DNA from: Acidovorax sp. NB1
GTDB lineage: Bacteria > Pseudomonadota > Gammaproteobacteria > Burkholderiales > Burkholderiaceae_C
Reading direction: 5' to 3'
DNA length: 38,665 bases
Assembly (NCBI RefSeq): GCF_005405905.1
Contig: NZ_BJHU01000047.1
Coordinates: forward strand, 1 to 38,665
In this document: positions 9,372-16,343 of the stretch, piece by piece
Layout: each line of letters opens with the position of its first letter
Position numbering within the stretch: the stretch's first letter is position 1
The notes under the pieces: model-generated
Seen by the model: only the letters and a program-made list of their open reading frames with translations
Database searches by the model: none
Told to the model about the DNA's origin: nothing
Translations under genes and position numbers: made by a program

Positions 9372-9620
9372 CTACGAGAACGCACCAGACTGGACACGCA
9401 TGAGCAAGCTCCGCACCACCTCAAGGCCGCCGGGCTCTTTGAGCACATCGAGAGGCCTTCGATCACCCAACGCTGGGACCACCCCCACGAGCCAGTGATT
9501 AAGCCAGGTCTGTGCGTCGAAACCAGTTGGGTCACCAGACTCATCAACCATGCGCCGCACAAGCATAGTGAGAATAGCGATGTGGTCTTCTAGGGCGATG
9601 GGGGCAGAATTCGTGTCCAC
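9372..9620 (-). CDS. DUF2384 (MbcA/ParS/Xre antitoxin, toxin-binding domain) protein
   Basis: An 82-residue protein. The C-terminal half, QTWLNHWLVGVVPALGDRRP followed by LDVLKEPGGLEVVRSLLMRV, matches the toxin-binding domain of MbcA/ParS antitoxins (a Trp-Leu start, a Leu-Gly-X-Arg-X-Pro turn, then a final helix). The N-terminal DNA-binding half of Xre-type antitoxins is missing. The usual partner, a RES-domain NAD phosphorylase, is not present. Downstream, on the same strand, is a HAD-type gene. The family match comes from motif recognition. Confidence 0.7.
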   Translation of the reverse strand: MDTNSAPIALEDHIAILTMLVRRMVDESGDPTGFDAQTWLNHWLVGVVPALGDRRPLDVLKEPGGLEVVRSLLMRVQSGAFS

Positions 9621-9623
9621 AAG

Positions 9624-9953
9624 TTACCGATCAGTCCCGTTAACAATGGCACAGCGGCGTCGCCTGAGTGTCGGATCTTTGGTTGCATCGCCCGAGCGCG
9701 CATATTCCCTTGCGGTGATGACAGGAAGAGCGTGCTTGACCTTGATTGTGATGACGCGCTTCGCCTTGCGGGCAGCCTGACCTGTGCGGTGCAATTCCAT
9801 GGCGCGGTGATCTCTCAAGAGCTGTCGCGAGCTTCGGAGAGAGATTTCATCAAAGTACCTCTCAGAAAAACGTCGCCCCCGGGGGCATGCTTTCGCAGAG
9901 GTCGCACCGGGGGCTTGCTTTGCGCTAATGATAGCAACGAAGTTCAAACTCAT
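9624..9953 (-). CDS. Doubtful hypothetical protein between the DUF2384 gene and the orphan regulator
   Basis: An open frame of 109 residues from ATG 9953 (or 123 residues from TTG 9995, overlapping the stop of the upstream regulator). It is rich in Arg, Lys and Ala, with no motif I recognise and no ribosome-binding site. No Fic motif is visible, although a Fic-domain partner would be expected downstream of this regulator type. It could equally be non-coding or a decayed gene. Otherwise the 368 bp between 9621 and 9988 hold nothing I can support. Confidence 0.25.
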   Translation of the reverse strand: MSLNFVAIISAKQAPGATSAKACPRGRRFSERYFDEISLRSSRQLLRDHRAMELHRTGQAARKAKRVITIKVKHALPVITAREYARSGDATKDPTLRRRRCAIVNGTDR

Positions 9954-9988
9954 CGCGGGGTTGTATCGGTAGGAGAACCAGCGCTGAC

Positions 9989-10447
9989 TCACCAAAGGCC
10001 ACGCTTGCTCACTTTTACCAGCGCACTCGTAAGGGCCATCAGCGTCTCTGCATCTGTCAGCACCTCCGCCCCCTTCAACGTGGACGGCAACGCAATTCCA
10101 GCGATCTCTTGAGTACGGTTGAGCACCTGCTCCACCAAACTGGTTCGGGGAACAAACATGTAGTGCACTTCACAGTCCAGGCCATGAGCCAAACGTGCAA
10201 GCGTATTCAGCGTGATAGTGCCGTTGGCCTCGGCCTGCTCCAGTTTGCGGACTCCCTGCGCCGTCATGCCCAAGCGCTCACCTAGCGCTTTGGAACTCAT
10301 GCCCAAGGCCAATCTCACCGTCTTTGCCCAGCCACACCTGGGCGTGGCATTCCGCTGCAGCTTCGCGAAATCGCAAAACTGCCGATCAAGTTCGGCCAAG
10401 CGGGTGAGATCCAGGCGGTTTTTCAAGGGGGCAAACGCATGAGGCAA
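9989..10447 (-). CDS. XRE-family regulator of the 'mobile mystery protein A' type
   Basis: A 152-residue protein. The N-terminal helical segment (LDLTRLAELDRQFCDFAKLQ) is followed by a helix-turn-helix (ALGMSSKALGERLGMTAQGV, then RKLEQAEANGTITL). The segment LARLAHGLDCEVHYMFVPRT matches the conserved end of this family, which normally precedes a Fic-domain 'mobile mystery protein B'. No such gene follows here. The first codon appears to be TTG within a perfect inverted repeat; the start is uncertain. The family normally occurs on mobile or genomic islands, which fits the accessory character here. Confidence 0.75.
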   Translation of the reverse strand: MPHAFAPLKNRLDLTRLAELDRQFCDFAKLQRNATPRCGWAKTVRLALGMSSKALGERLGMTAQGVRKLEQAEANGTITLNTLARLAHGLDCEVHYMFVPRTSLVEQVLNRTQEIAGIALPSTLKGAEVLTDAETLMALTSALVKVSKRGLW

Positions 10448-10462
10448 CAGACTGGTTGCCTC
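10441..10462 (-). promoter_or_regulatory. Perfect 8-bp inverted repeat over the start of the mobile-mystery-A-type gene
   Basis: GAGGCAAC and GTTGCCTC are separated by six bases (AGACTG). The repeat overlaps the presumed TTG start and the only GAGG ribosome-binding element. It could be an operator for autoregulation or an RNA hairpin that hides the start. Confidence 0.5.
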
Positions 10463-10577
10463 TTTAAGCAGATCTGGGCAACCGGTTTATTTCCATTGGG
10501 AGACGGGCACACTTGGAAAACAAAAATGGCATTCCATTCAGCTATCTTCGCACGCCACGGCCCCAAACGGGACCAAT

Positions 10578-10586
10578 TAGTCTCAT
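10578..10586 (+). promoter_or_regulatory. TAGTCTCAT motif upstream of the 146-residue gene
   Basis: TAGTCTCAT lies 17 bp before the ATG at 10604 and is preceded by GACCAAT. The same nine bases, preceded by GACCAAA, recur before the HAD gene at 11457. The shared context GACCAA[A/T]TAGTCTCAT suggests a common operator, probably for the XRE protein at 11041. Confidence 0.55.
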
Positions 10587-10603
10587 ATTAACTTGAATGA
10601 AGA

Positions 10604-11044
10604 ATGATGCTGCGTTTGGAAAAAGCGACCCTAGGAAAATTTGGAGCACAGGACATGTTGCGCCTGATCACGTCACGGGGTTGGGAAGCCATCCTGCCGG
10701 ATGCGCTGGATGACAACCACCTATTGTTGATGTCAGACCAACTCCGAGACCTTCTGTCTGGCTCGGATTGGAGCGGGGATCACGATCCCGCTAGTGCAGC
10801 CTTACCGCTCGCCCTGTTGCTTCTGACCAAGGCGGGAGCCAAACGTTCAGGCGACAGCATGGAAGTGGGCCTCGAAACTCTGCAAGAAGCACTGTGCTTG
10901 CTCAGCACTGCTGTGGATCGGGAGATCGTCAATCGAATGCTGCACCGCCAAGATGCCACACCCATTGGCACCGGTCTGATACAAGGGCTTCAAATGCTGG
11001 TTCAGTATGCCAAGGAACAGGCCGAATCGGAATGCCAAGCCTAG
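10604..11044 (+). CDS. Unknown 146-residue protein
   Basis: No family is recognised. The protein is soluble, predicted mostly helical and acidic, with no signal peptide or membrane segment. An N-terminal stretch (MMLRLEKATLGKFGAQDMLR) precedes a Leu-rich middle (PLALLLLTKAG) and a long C-terminal helix. Its last four bases overlap the 3' end of the convergent XRE gene. It carries the same TAGTCTCAT upstream motif as the HAD gene beyond the XRE gene, so the three genes probably form one regulated locus. Two adjacent ATG codons (10604, 10607) could start it. Confidence 0.6.
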   Translation: MMLRLEKATLGKFGAQDMLRLITSRGWEAILPDALDDNHLLLMSDQLRDLLSGSDWSGDHDPASAALPLALLLLTKAGAKRSGDSMEVGLETLQEALCLLSTAVDREIVNRMLHRQDATPIGTGLIQGLQMLVQYAKEQAESECQA

Positions 11045-11343
11045 TCTGAAATGATGCCCTTGAAGTCCGCTTTGACGGTCCTGAGGAGTTCATTGACCAA
11101 GTTCGTGTCCAGGGCTGGGCAGTACGCGGTAGCAATCAAGGTCAAAGGGTGGATCTGCATCTGCTCGGCCAATACCTCGATGGTGCGGATACTGGGCACT
11201 TGATGTCCCTGCTCGATGCGACTGATGTGTCGGCGGCTCGTTGCCAGCAACATGTCTTCCTGAACCAAGCCGCGTGCCGCGCGCAATTGCTGCAGCGCCC
11301 GACCAAAGTCGGCTTGGGGTGGAACACGCTTTCGGGAAGACAT
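11041..11343 (-). CDS. Small XRE-family repressor
   Basis: A 100-residue protein with a helix-turn-helix at about residues 13-67. GRALQQLRAARGLVQEDMLL is followed by ATSRRHISRIEQGHQVPSIR, a classical Cro/CI-type fold. A C-terminal helical segment is a likely dimerisation part. It is divergent from the HAD gene (11457) across 113 bp that contain an inverted TAGTCTCAT pair, and convergent with the 146-residue gene. Autorepression and control of both neighbours is inferred from the motif placement. Confidence 0.85.
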   Translation of the reverse strand: MSSRKRVPPQADFGRALQQLRAARGLVQEDMLLATSRRHISRIEQGHQVPSIRTIEVLAEQMQIHPLTLIATAYCPALDTNLVNELLRTVKADFKGIISD

Positions 11344-11361
11344 CCACCCGATTTCCGTCCA

Positions 11362-11396
11362 ATGAGACTAAAAAGACCACGACCAAATAGTCTCAT
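11362..11396. promoter_or_regulatory. Inverted ATGAGACTA / TAGTCTCAT operator pair
   Basis: Perfect 9-bp arms at 11362-11370 and 11388-11396 are separated by 17 bp in the divergent gap between the XRE and HAD genes. The right arm repeats the motif found at 10578-10586, including its GACCAA lead-in. This is a good candidate for the XRE binding site. Confidence 0.7.
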
Positions 11397-11456
11397 AGGC
11401 TCGCTAACTCGAAAAAATATTCAGCCCTATTGGAAATCTGTTTCTGAAGTCGCGCT

Positions 11457-11909
11457 GTGCCCATACTCTTTCTGGATTTTGATGGGGTCCTGCACCCAGA
11501 GCACTGCCACGAGTCGAGGCACTTCTGTTGCCTATCGATCTTGGAAGATGCGTTACGACAGGTGCCCGAGTGCCAGATCGTGATCACCAGCACCTGGCGC
11601 CTGGAACAGGCCTATGAGGATCTATTGGAAAGGTTCTCTCCGGACATTGCCGCCATGATCGAAGGCGTTACCCCCAGATATTGCGATCTAACGAACGTCC
11701 CGAATACGCTGGTGGGGTACGAACGGGAGGCCGAGTGCCATGCCTGGCTTTGGGCCAACGATGTGCCACATCGCAGATGGGTGGCGGTGGATGATCGATC
11801 GTGGCTCTATCGGCCGTTCTGCAAGTCGTTGTTTTTGGTCGATGGGCGAACGGGACTCACGCAGGCCACCGGTTCACAACTGACAGCTCGTCTTCAAACC
11901 ACACTTTGA
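11457..11909 (+). CDS. Second HAD protein of the 'Swiss Army Knife' RNA-repair type
   Basis: A 150-residue protein starting at GTG. The motifs are MPILFLDFDGVLHPEH (Asp7, Asp9), IVITSTWRLE (STW at 45-47) and RRWVAVDDRSWL (Asp112, Asp113). It aligns through all three motifs and the C-terminal GRTGLT / GTTGLS segment with the protein at 8689-9318, but lacks that protein's 33-residue N-terminal extension and is shorter overall. No clear ribosome-binding site precedes the GTG. It is divergent from an XRE repressor. Activity on RNA or nucleotide ends is a guess from the domain. Confidence 0.78.
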   Translation: MPILFLDFDGVLHPEHCHESRHFCCLSILEDALRQVPECQIVITSTWRLEQAYEDLLERFSPDIAAMIEGVTPRYCDLTNVPNTLVGYEREAECHAWLWANDVPHRRWVAVDDRSWLYRPFCKSLFLVDGRTGLTQATGSQLTARLQTTL

Positions 11910-12110
11910 AAAGACTGCCAGGAGGGCAGACCACCTGACCTCAGAAAACACTAATCTAGGGTTAACCCGAGCGTCCTAACCGGGTAATCTGCACCGAAAG
12001 TGAGATCACCCCAGATGCTGGCACACGATGTGCGGGGCCCTGCCGTGGCGGCATAGCCTCGGCCTGACTGCCTGCGTGGCAGGCCATGGGCTGCGGGGCC
12101 CTGGATTTGA

Positions 12111-12130
12111 TTGATAATTCATTCTCATTA
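12111..12130 (+). promoter_or_regulatory. Fur-like box upstream of the Fur/Zur regulator
   Basis: TTGATAATTCATTCTCATTA contains ATTCTCATTA, a good Fur-box half, and GATAAT, the other half, with one extra base between them. It lies 22 bp before the regulator's ATG, so autoregulation by a Fur-family protein is likely. A perfect hairpin (GCCTGC-GTG-GCAGGC, 12070-12084) precedes it. The rest of the gap from 11910 shows nothing more. Confidence 0.6.
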
Positions 12131-12151
12131 AGAAAATCCCGCAGCCCACCC

Positions 12152-12529
12152 ATGGAACGATTCACCCGGCAACGCACAGCGATCTACGCAGTGATCGCTG
12201 GCGCGCAGCGCCCCCTGTCGCCGCAGGAGGTGCTGGACAACGCCCGGGCATCGGTGGAAGGCCTGGGCCTGGCCACGGTGTACCGCAACCTCAAGGCGCT
12301 GCTGGAGGATGGCAGCATCGAGGCGGTGTCGCTGCCCGGCGAAAGCCCGCGCTACGAGCCTGCGGGCCAGTCGCACCACCACCACTTCCAGTGCACGCAG
12401 TGCGCCCGTGTTTTTGATGTGCATGCCTGCCCGGGCGATTTGCAGGGCCTGGCGCCCCCGGGGTTCACGGTGCAACGCCATGAATTGACGCTGTATGGCC
12501 TGTGCGCGGATTGCACGCCCCAGGCATGA
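12152..12529 (+). CDS. Fur-family metal-dependent repressor, probably Zur
   Basis: A 125-residue protein. The winged helix (RTAIYAVIAGAQRPLSPQEV, then LGLATVYRNLKALLEDG) is followed by the metal-site part SHHHHFQCTQCARVFDVHAC and a C-terminal Cys pair (LCADC). These are two Cys-X2-Cys zinc sites typical of the Fur family. The start MERFTRQR is chosen because it begins the conserved fold; an earlier in-frame ATG overlaps the promoter. It is translationally coupled (ATGA) to the next gene and shares an operon with an AztD-like zinc chaperone, which argues for zinc (Zur) rather than iron sensing. The box before it looks Fur-like, so iron cannot be excluded. Confidence 0.82.
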   Translation: MERFTRQRTAIYAVIAGAQRPLSPQEVLDNARASVEGLGLATVYRNLKALLEDGSIEAVSLPGESPRYEPAGQSHHHHFQCTQCARVFDVHACPGDLQGLAPPGFTVQRHELTLYGLCADCTPQA

Positions 12530-13017
12530 ACGCCAGAACCCGCGCCATGAACCGCACACAGAAGCCGGGGCGCCCCTGGTGGCTGGCCTTCGTGCTGCTG
12601 TGTGTGCTGGGCGCGCAGACCTTGGGCGTGTTGCACAGCTTCGCCCATGCCAACACCCACCCCGCGCATGCCGATGCAGGCGTGCGGGCCCACGCAACGG
12701 CACAGGGCCTGGCGCATACCCAGGATGTGCTGGAGCCCTTGTTCGACTCCCACGAAGACGCCGGGGACTGCCGCTTGTTCGACGCCCTGGGCCAGCAGCC
12801 AGGCTCCGTAGCCGCCGGGCCTGCCTACCCGCCCGTGCAACCCCCGTCCATGCCCCGGCTGCGGCGGCTGGAGGGCGCCTGTGTCGCGCGCTGGGCCACG
12901 CTGTTTGACGCACGCGGGCCGCCCCTTTCTCACCGATCCCTCGTTCGCAAATTGGTGGCCAGCGGGCATGCACCAGCGTGCAAGCGCCCCGCCGGGCCAC
13001 ATCGACCCATTCAGTGA
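12526..13017 (+). CDS. Small membrane-anchored His-rich protein in the zinc operon (DUF2946-like)
   Basis: A 163-residue protein. One N-terminal membrane segment (WWLAFVLLCVLGAQTLGVLH) is followed by a His-rich stretch (SFAHANTHPAHADAGVRAHA). Next is SHEDAGDCRLFDALGQQ, which resembles the Cys/Leu core of DUF2946-type proteins found near metal-uptake receptors. The C-terminal ARWATLFDARGPPL is a recurrent ending in such proteins as I remember them. The start codon overlaps the regulator's stop (ATGA); MNRTQKPG at 12547 is the alternative. A periplasmic zinc-binding role is inferred from context only. Confidence 0.65.
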   Translation: MNARTRAMNRTQKPGRPWWLAFVLLCVLGAQTLGVLHSFAHANTHPAHADAGVRAHATAQGLAHTQDVLEPLFDSHEDAGDCRLFDALGQQPGSVAAGPAYPPVQPPSMPRLRRLEGACVARWATLFDARGPPLSHRSLVRKLVASGHAPACKRPAGPHRPIQ

Positions 13018-13025
13018 GAAAAACC

Positions 13026-14294
13026 ATGAAGCATTCATCCCTTCAGGGCGGCTTGGCGCTGTCCCTCGTTTTGGCATTGGCCGCCTGCGGCGGCGGCAGT
13101 GGCGACAGCAGCAGCGAAGCCCCGCATGACAACACCCGCATCGACACCGCAGGCCGCCTGGCCATGGCCGAAGACGCAGCCACCGCGCTGCGCATCTACG
13201 ACCTGGACAGCAGCACCGTGGTGGCGAACTTCCCCCTCGCCAACCCACCGTCTGCCGTGTATGCCAGCCCCGGTCGGCGCTACGCGCTGGCCTTCCAGCG
13301 GCCGCAGGACATAGTCCAGATCGCCGATGCCGGGCTCTGGCAGGAAGACCACGGCGACCACCTGCACGACTACCAGGCCGCGCCCAAGCTGCTGAGTTTC
13401 CGCATCAACGGCCCGCAGCCCACCCACTACGACGACCGTGCAGGCCAGGCCAGCATCTTCATGGACGGCCGTGCGCCGTCGGCCGTGGCCTCGGCCAGCG
13501 TTTTCAAGGATGCCGACCTGGGCGCGGGTCGCGTAGGCGCGAGCATCAGCTTTGCACAGCCCATGCACGGTTTTGCCGAGCCCAACGGCAGCTTCCTGAT
13601 TGCCACCTACCGCGCGCCCGAAGCCACCGGCCCCACCCAGGCCGAGATCTACAGCCGCCAGGGCACGCAGTACACGCTGGTGCGGCGCCTGGATGCGCAG
13701 TGCCCCGGCATGCACGGCAGCTTCACCAGCGGTGGCACCACCGTGAGCGGCTGCTCGGACGGCGTGCTGGCCGTGTCGCCCCAGGCTGCGGGCGCAGCCG
13801 CAGCCACCAAGATCAGCACCCCCACGGGCGTGGGCACCATCGCGGGCCACCCCCAGCTGGGGGCGCGGTTCATCGGCATCGGCAACGCCGGGACGCCTTC
13901 CACCACCCGCTTCTACGACATCGATGCGGCAGCCGGCAAAGCCACCCCCATTGCCATCCCCGGGTGGGCTGAGGGGCGCATGCGCCGCGCGCACGGGTTT
14001 GACCGCGCGGGGCGCACCTTCTTTGTGCTGGATGACACCGGCACCCTCCATGCGCTGGAGCGGGGTGCAAGCGGCTGGGCGGTGAAGAAATCCATCGCGG
14101 GCGCCATTGCGGCCATGCCCACGGCGGCGCCGTTCCCGGCGTTTGCGGCCAACGAGGCGCGTGACGAGGTCTACCTCTCCGACCCCGGCGCGCGCCAACT
14201 GGTGGCCATCAACACCACCACGCTCGACGTGGCGCGCCGCGTAGCCCTGGACTTCCGCCCCACCTACCTCGCCTGGCTAGGCATCGCGCGGTAG
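13026..14294 (+). CDS. AztD-like periplasmic zinc metallochaperone lipoprotein
   Basis: A 422-residue protein. The lipoprotein signal MKHSSLQGG...LALAAC has its lipobox Cys at residue 21 and is followed by Gly/Ser. The body is a seven-bladed beta-propeller-like repeat protein with the signature EDHGDHLHDY, plus a later PMHG and RRAHG. The His/Asp-rich EDHGDH loop and the His-Gly motif correspond to the zinc sites of AztD, which loads zinc onto an ABC-transporter receptor (AztC). No aztABC genes are in the window. The gene is preceded by the regulator and the His-rich protein in one operon and ends inside a long hairpin. Confidence 0.75.
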   Translation: MKHSSLQGGLALSLVLALAACGGGSGDSSSEAPHDNTRIDTAGRLAMAEDAATALRIYDLDSSTVVANFPLANPPSAVYASPGRRYALAFQRPQDIVQIADAGLWQEDHGDHLHDYQAAPKLLSFRINGPQPTHYDDRAGQASIFMDGRAPSAVASASVFKDADLGAGRVGASISFAQPMHGFAEPNGSFLIATYRAPEATGPTQAEIYSRQGTQYTLVRRLDAQCPGMHGSFTSGGTTVSGCSDGVLAVSPQAAGAAAATKISTPTGVGTIAGHPQLGARFIGIGNAGTPSTTRFYDIDAAAGKATPIAIPGWAEGRMRRAHGFDRAGRTFFVLDDTGTLHALERGASGWAVKKSIAGAIAAMPTAAPFPAFAANEARDEVYLSDPGARQLVAINTTTLDVARRVALDFRPTYLAWLGIAR

Positions 14295-14332
14295 GTGCAG
14301 GGGCCAAGGCCGCAGAGGCCCCTGCGCCTACC
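14290..14332. terminator. Long bidirectional hairpin spanning two convergent stop codons
   Basis: Arms of 16 bp (GGTAGG-T-GCAGGGGCC and GGCCCCTGC-G-CCTACC) pair with a single mismatch around an 11-base loop. The left arm contains the TAG of the AztD-like gene (14292-14294) and the right arm contains the stop of the Sel1 gene on the other strand (14328-14330). There is no U-run. It probably protects or ends both transcripts. Confidence 0.7.
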
Positions 14333-16343
14333 GTTCGCGCGCGGCCTTGAACAGCAGCCCCAGGCACACCGCCATGCCTAGCAGCGGGATGGCGGCAAGC
14401 AGCGCCGCCACGGCGCGCCCCAGGGTCGACCAGTCAAAGTCGCGCGCGGTGCGCCAGGCGCCAAAGGCCGCCACCAGGCCCAGGCCGAACATGCCCATGC
14501 GGAAACTCGCCCCGGGCTTGAAGAAGGCCATCAGCAGCAACACGTTGGCCACCCCCACCACCAGCGCCACATGGCCCAGGTGCAGCGAGAGACCGGTGCG
14601 GACGCCGGAGCCCCCACGGCCCGCATCTGCTTCTTCGTCCTCATCGTCGTCATCGCCCCGCGTGGTGCCTGTGCGGTTGGGCGCCGGGCGGGTGGGTTGC
14701 GGCGCCGCACCGCCCGCCCGGCCCCAGTCCGATGCCGACAGCCCGGCTGCGGCCACTGAGGCCCCTGCCACGGCACCTGCCACTGCGGCGGGTGCTCTAC
14801 TGCCCCCTGCTGCCACCGCAGCCGCCAGCCCACGCTGCCGCAGCACCTCGCGCAGGCGCCCTGGCTCGCGCAAGGCGGCCACCAGGGCGCGCACGGGGCC
14901 CTGCTCCTCGGGCTTGATGCGCAGGTCGGCCACCTGCATGGTGGTGCCACGCGTGTTGGCGAGCATGAACAGCGCCTTGGCCACCTGCGCATCCTTGGGG
15001 CCGCCCTTGCCGCTCTCGATGAAGGTGCCCAGGTTGTAGGTGGCATCGGCGTGGCCCGCCTCTGCCGCTTGGGCGTACCAGGCGCGGGCCTGGGCCAGGT
15101 TCACCGGACCGCCATAGCGGCCGTGTTCGTCGCTGGTGCCCAGATGAAAGGCGGCGTGCGGGTCGCCCTCGCGGGCATACCAGCCGGGCAGGTCGCGCAT
15201 AGGGTTGCCCGTCCAGGCCACCGGCGCAGCCGCTGCCAATGCATGCGAGCCTGGCGAGGCTGGCGGCATAGGCGCCAGGCTCAGGCCACCGGGCGATTCG
15301 GCCTCTTCCCGTGCCTGCTGCTTTTTCTGGGCCCGCTGCCGTTGCTCTTGTGCGGCGGCGTTCCACTTCGCGGCTTCCTGCGCGTCCACCGTGCCGCCCC
15401 AGCCCCGCTCGTGCATCACGGCCAGCAGGCGCTTGGCGGGCTCGTGGTCCCATTCGGCCGCGCGCTGGCACCAGGTGCGGGCGTTTTCGAAGTTGGGCTG
15501 CTCCCAGCCGATCACGACATCCAGCGCGTGCAGGAAGGCCGCGACCTCGTGCCCCTGCGCTGCGGCGGGCTCCAGGGCATCGGTGGCTTCGATGCGTTTG
15601 CGCGAGTACAGCGCCATTTGCTCGCTGCGGGCCACGGCGTCGTCCACCGCCTTGCGGTCGTTGTCGATGATCTGCAGCAGTTGCTCGCCCGGCGCCGACT
15701 TCAGGCGCGCCATCAGCACCTGGATGCGCGCCTTGGCCTCGTCGGGAAACCGCTGGAAGAACGCTTGGGCGTCTTTGCGGGTCTCGGCATCGTGGGCGCC
15801 CATCAGCTGCAGCGCGGCCGCCAGGTCAAAGTGCCTACGCTGTCCCATGGTGCCAAAACGCAAGGCACGGCCCAGGGCATAGAGGGCGTGGGGGTTGCCG
15901 CGCGCGGCCCAGCGGCGGTACTCGGCCCAGGCGGTGGCATCGTCACCCGCCTTGCGGGCGCGCGCAGCACGCTGCACCGGCAGGTCGGGCTCTTCGGGCG
16001 CATCGCCGTTGGCCAGGTAGTGCACGCCGCTTTGTGGGTCATACAGGTTCAGGCCCAGGCGCACGGCCTGCTCCCAGCCATCGTCGAACGGCGGGCCCCA
16101 TTCCGAAGCGCGGGTGTTGATGCCCACGCCAAAGGTGGGGTCGGTCATTTCCGGGCCGCCAAGGTAGACGTCCCAGAACCCGGGAGAGCGCTGCTCGACA
16201 GCCTGGGCCCAGGCAACGAACTTGGGGTTCATCGGCACCTGGGGGCCCGCCTCCGCACGCTCGTACTGCGCGTCCGCCTCGGCCTTGGTGGTGGGCCAGG
16301 GCCAATCAGCGGGCTTTTCCCAGATCTGGATGGTGTAACTCAC
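14328..16343 (-). CDS. Sel1-repeat protein with C-terminal membrane helices
   Basis: A 671-residue protein. The start is GTG at 16343, 5 bp after GAGGAGG; a longer frame upstream is not needed. The N-terminal domain (VSYTIQIWEKPADWPWPTTK ...) is unrecognised. Sel1/TPR-like helical repeats follow at about 140-180, 270-335 (ARTWCQRAAEWDHEPAKRLL) and 380-460 (RAWYAQAAEAGHADATYNLG). A low-complexity Ala/Pro and acidic linker (GDDDDEDEEADAG) precedes two or three membrane segments (VALVVGVANVLLLMAFF and others). The repeats would be a cytoplasmic protein-binding scaffold anchored at the membrane. Function is unknown, and no secretion-system genes are adjacent. Confidence 0.8.
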   Translation of the reverse strand: MSYTIQIWEKPADWPWPTTKAEADAQYERAEAGPQVPMNPKFVAWAQAVEQRSPGFWDVYLGGPEMTDPTFGVGINTRASEWGPPFDDGWEQAVRLGLNLYDPQSGVHYLANGDAPEEPDLPVQRAARARKAGDDATAWAEYRRWAARGNPHALYALGRALRFGTMGQRRHFDLAAALQLMGAHDAETRKDAQAFFQRFPDEAKARIQVLMARLKSAPGEQLLQIIDNDRKAVDDAVARSEQMALYSRKRIEATDALEPAAAQGHEVAAFLHALDVVIGWEQPNFENARTWCQRAAEWDHEPAKRLLAVMHERGWGGTVDAQEAAKWNAAAQEQRQRAQKKQQAREEAESPGGLSLAPMPPASPGSHALAAAAPVAWTGNPMRDLPGWYAREGDPHAAFHLGTSDEHGRYGGPVNLAQARAWYAQAAEAGHADATYNLGTFIESGKGGPKDAQVAKALFMLANTRGTTMQVADLRIKPEEQGPVRALVAALREPGRLREVLRQRGLAAAVAAGGSRAPAAVAGAVAGASVAAAGLSASDWGRAGGAAPQPTRPAPNRTGTTRGDDDDEDEEADAGRGGSGVRTGLSLHLGHVALVVGVANVLLLMAFFKPGASFRMGMFGLGLVAAFGAWRTARDFDWSTLGRAVAALLAAIPLLGMAVCLGLLFKAARER

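Noticed and set aside
8800..9498. 232-residue plus-strand frame opposite the HAD and DUF2384 genes
   Set aside because: No motif; it crosses two minus-strand genes that both have recognisable motifs.
12128..13248. Two long minus-strand frames opposite the zinc operon
   Set aside because: They are shadows of GC-rich coding sequence. The plus-strand proteins have clear domains, signals and coupled starts.
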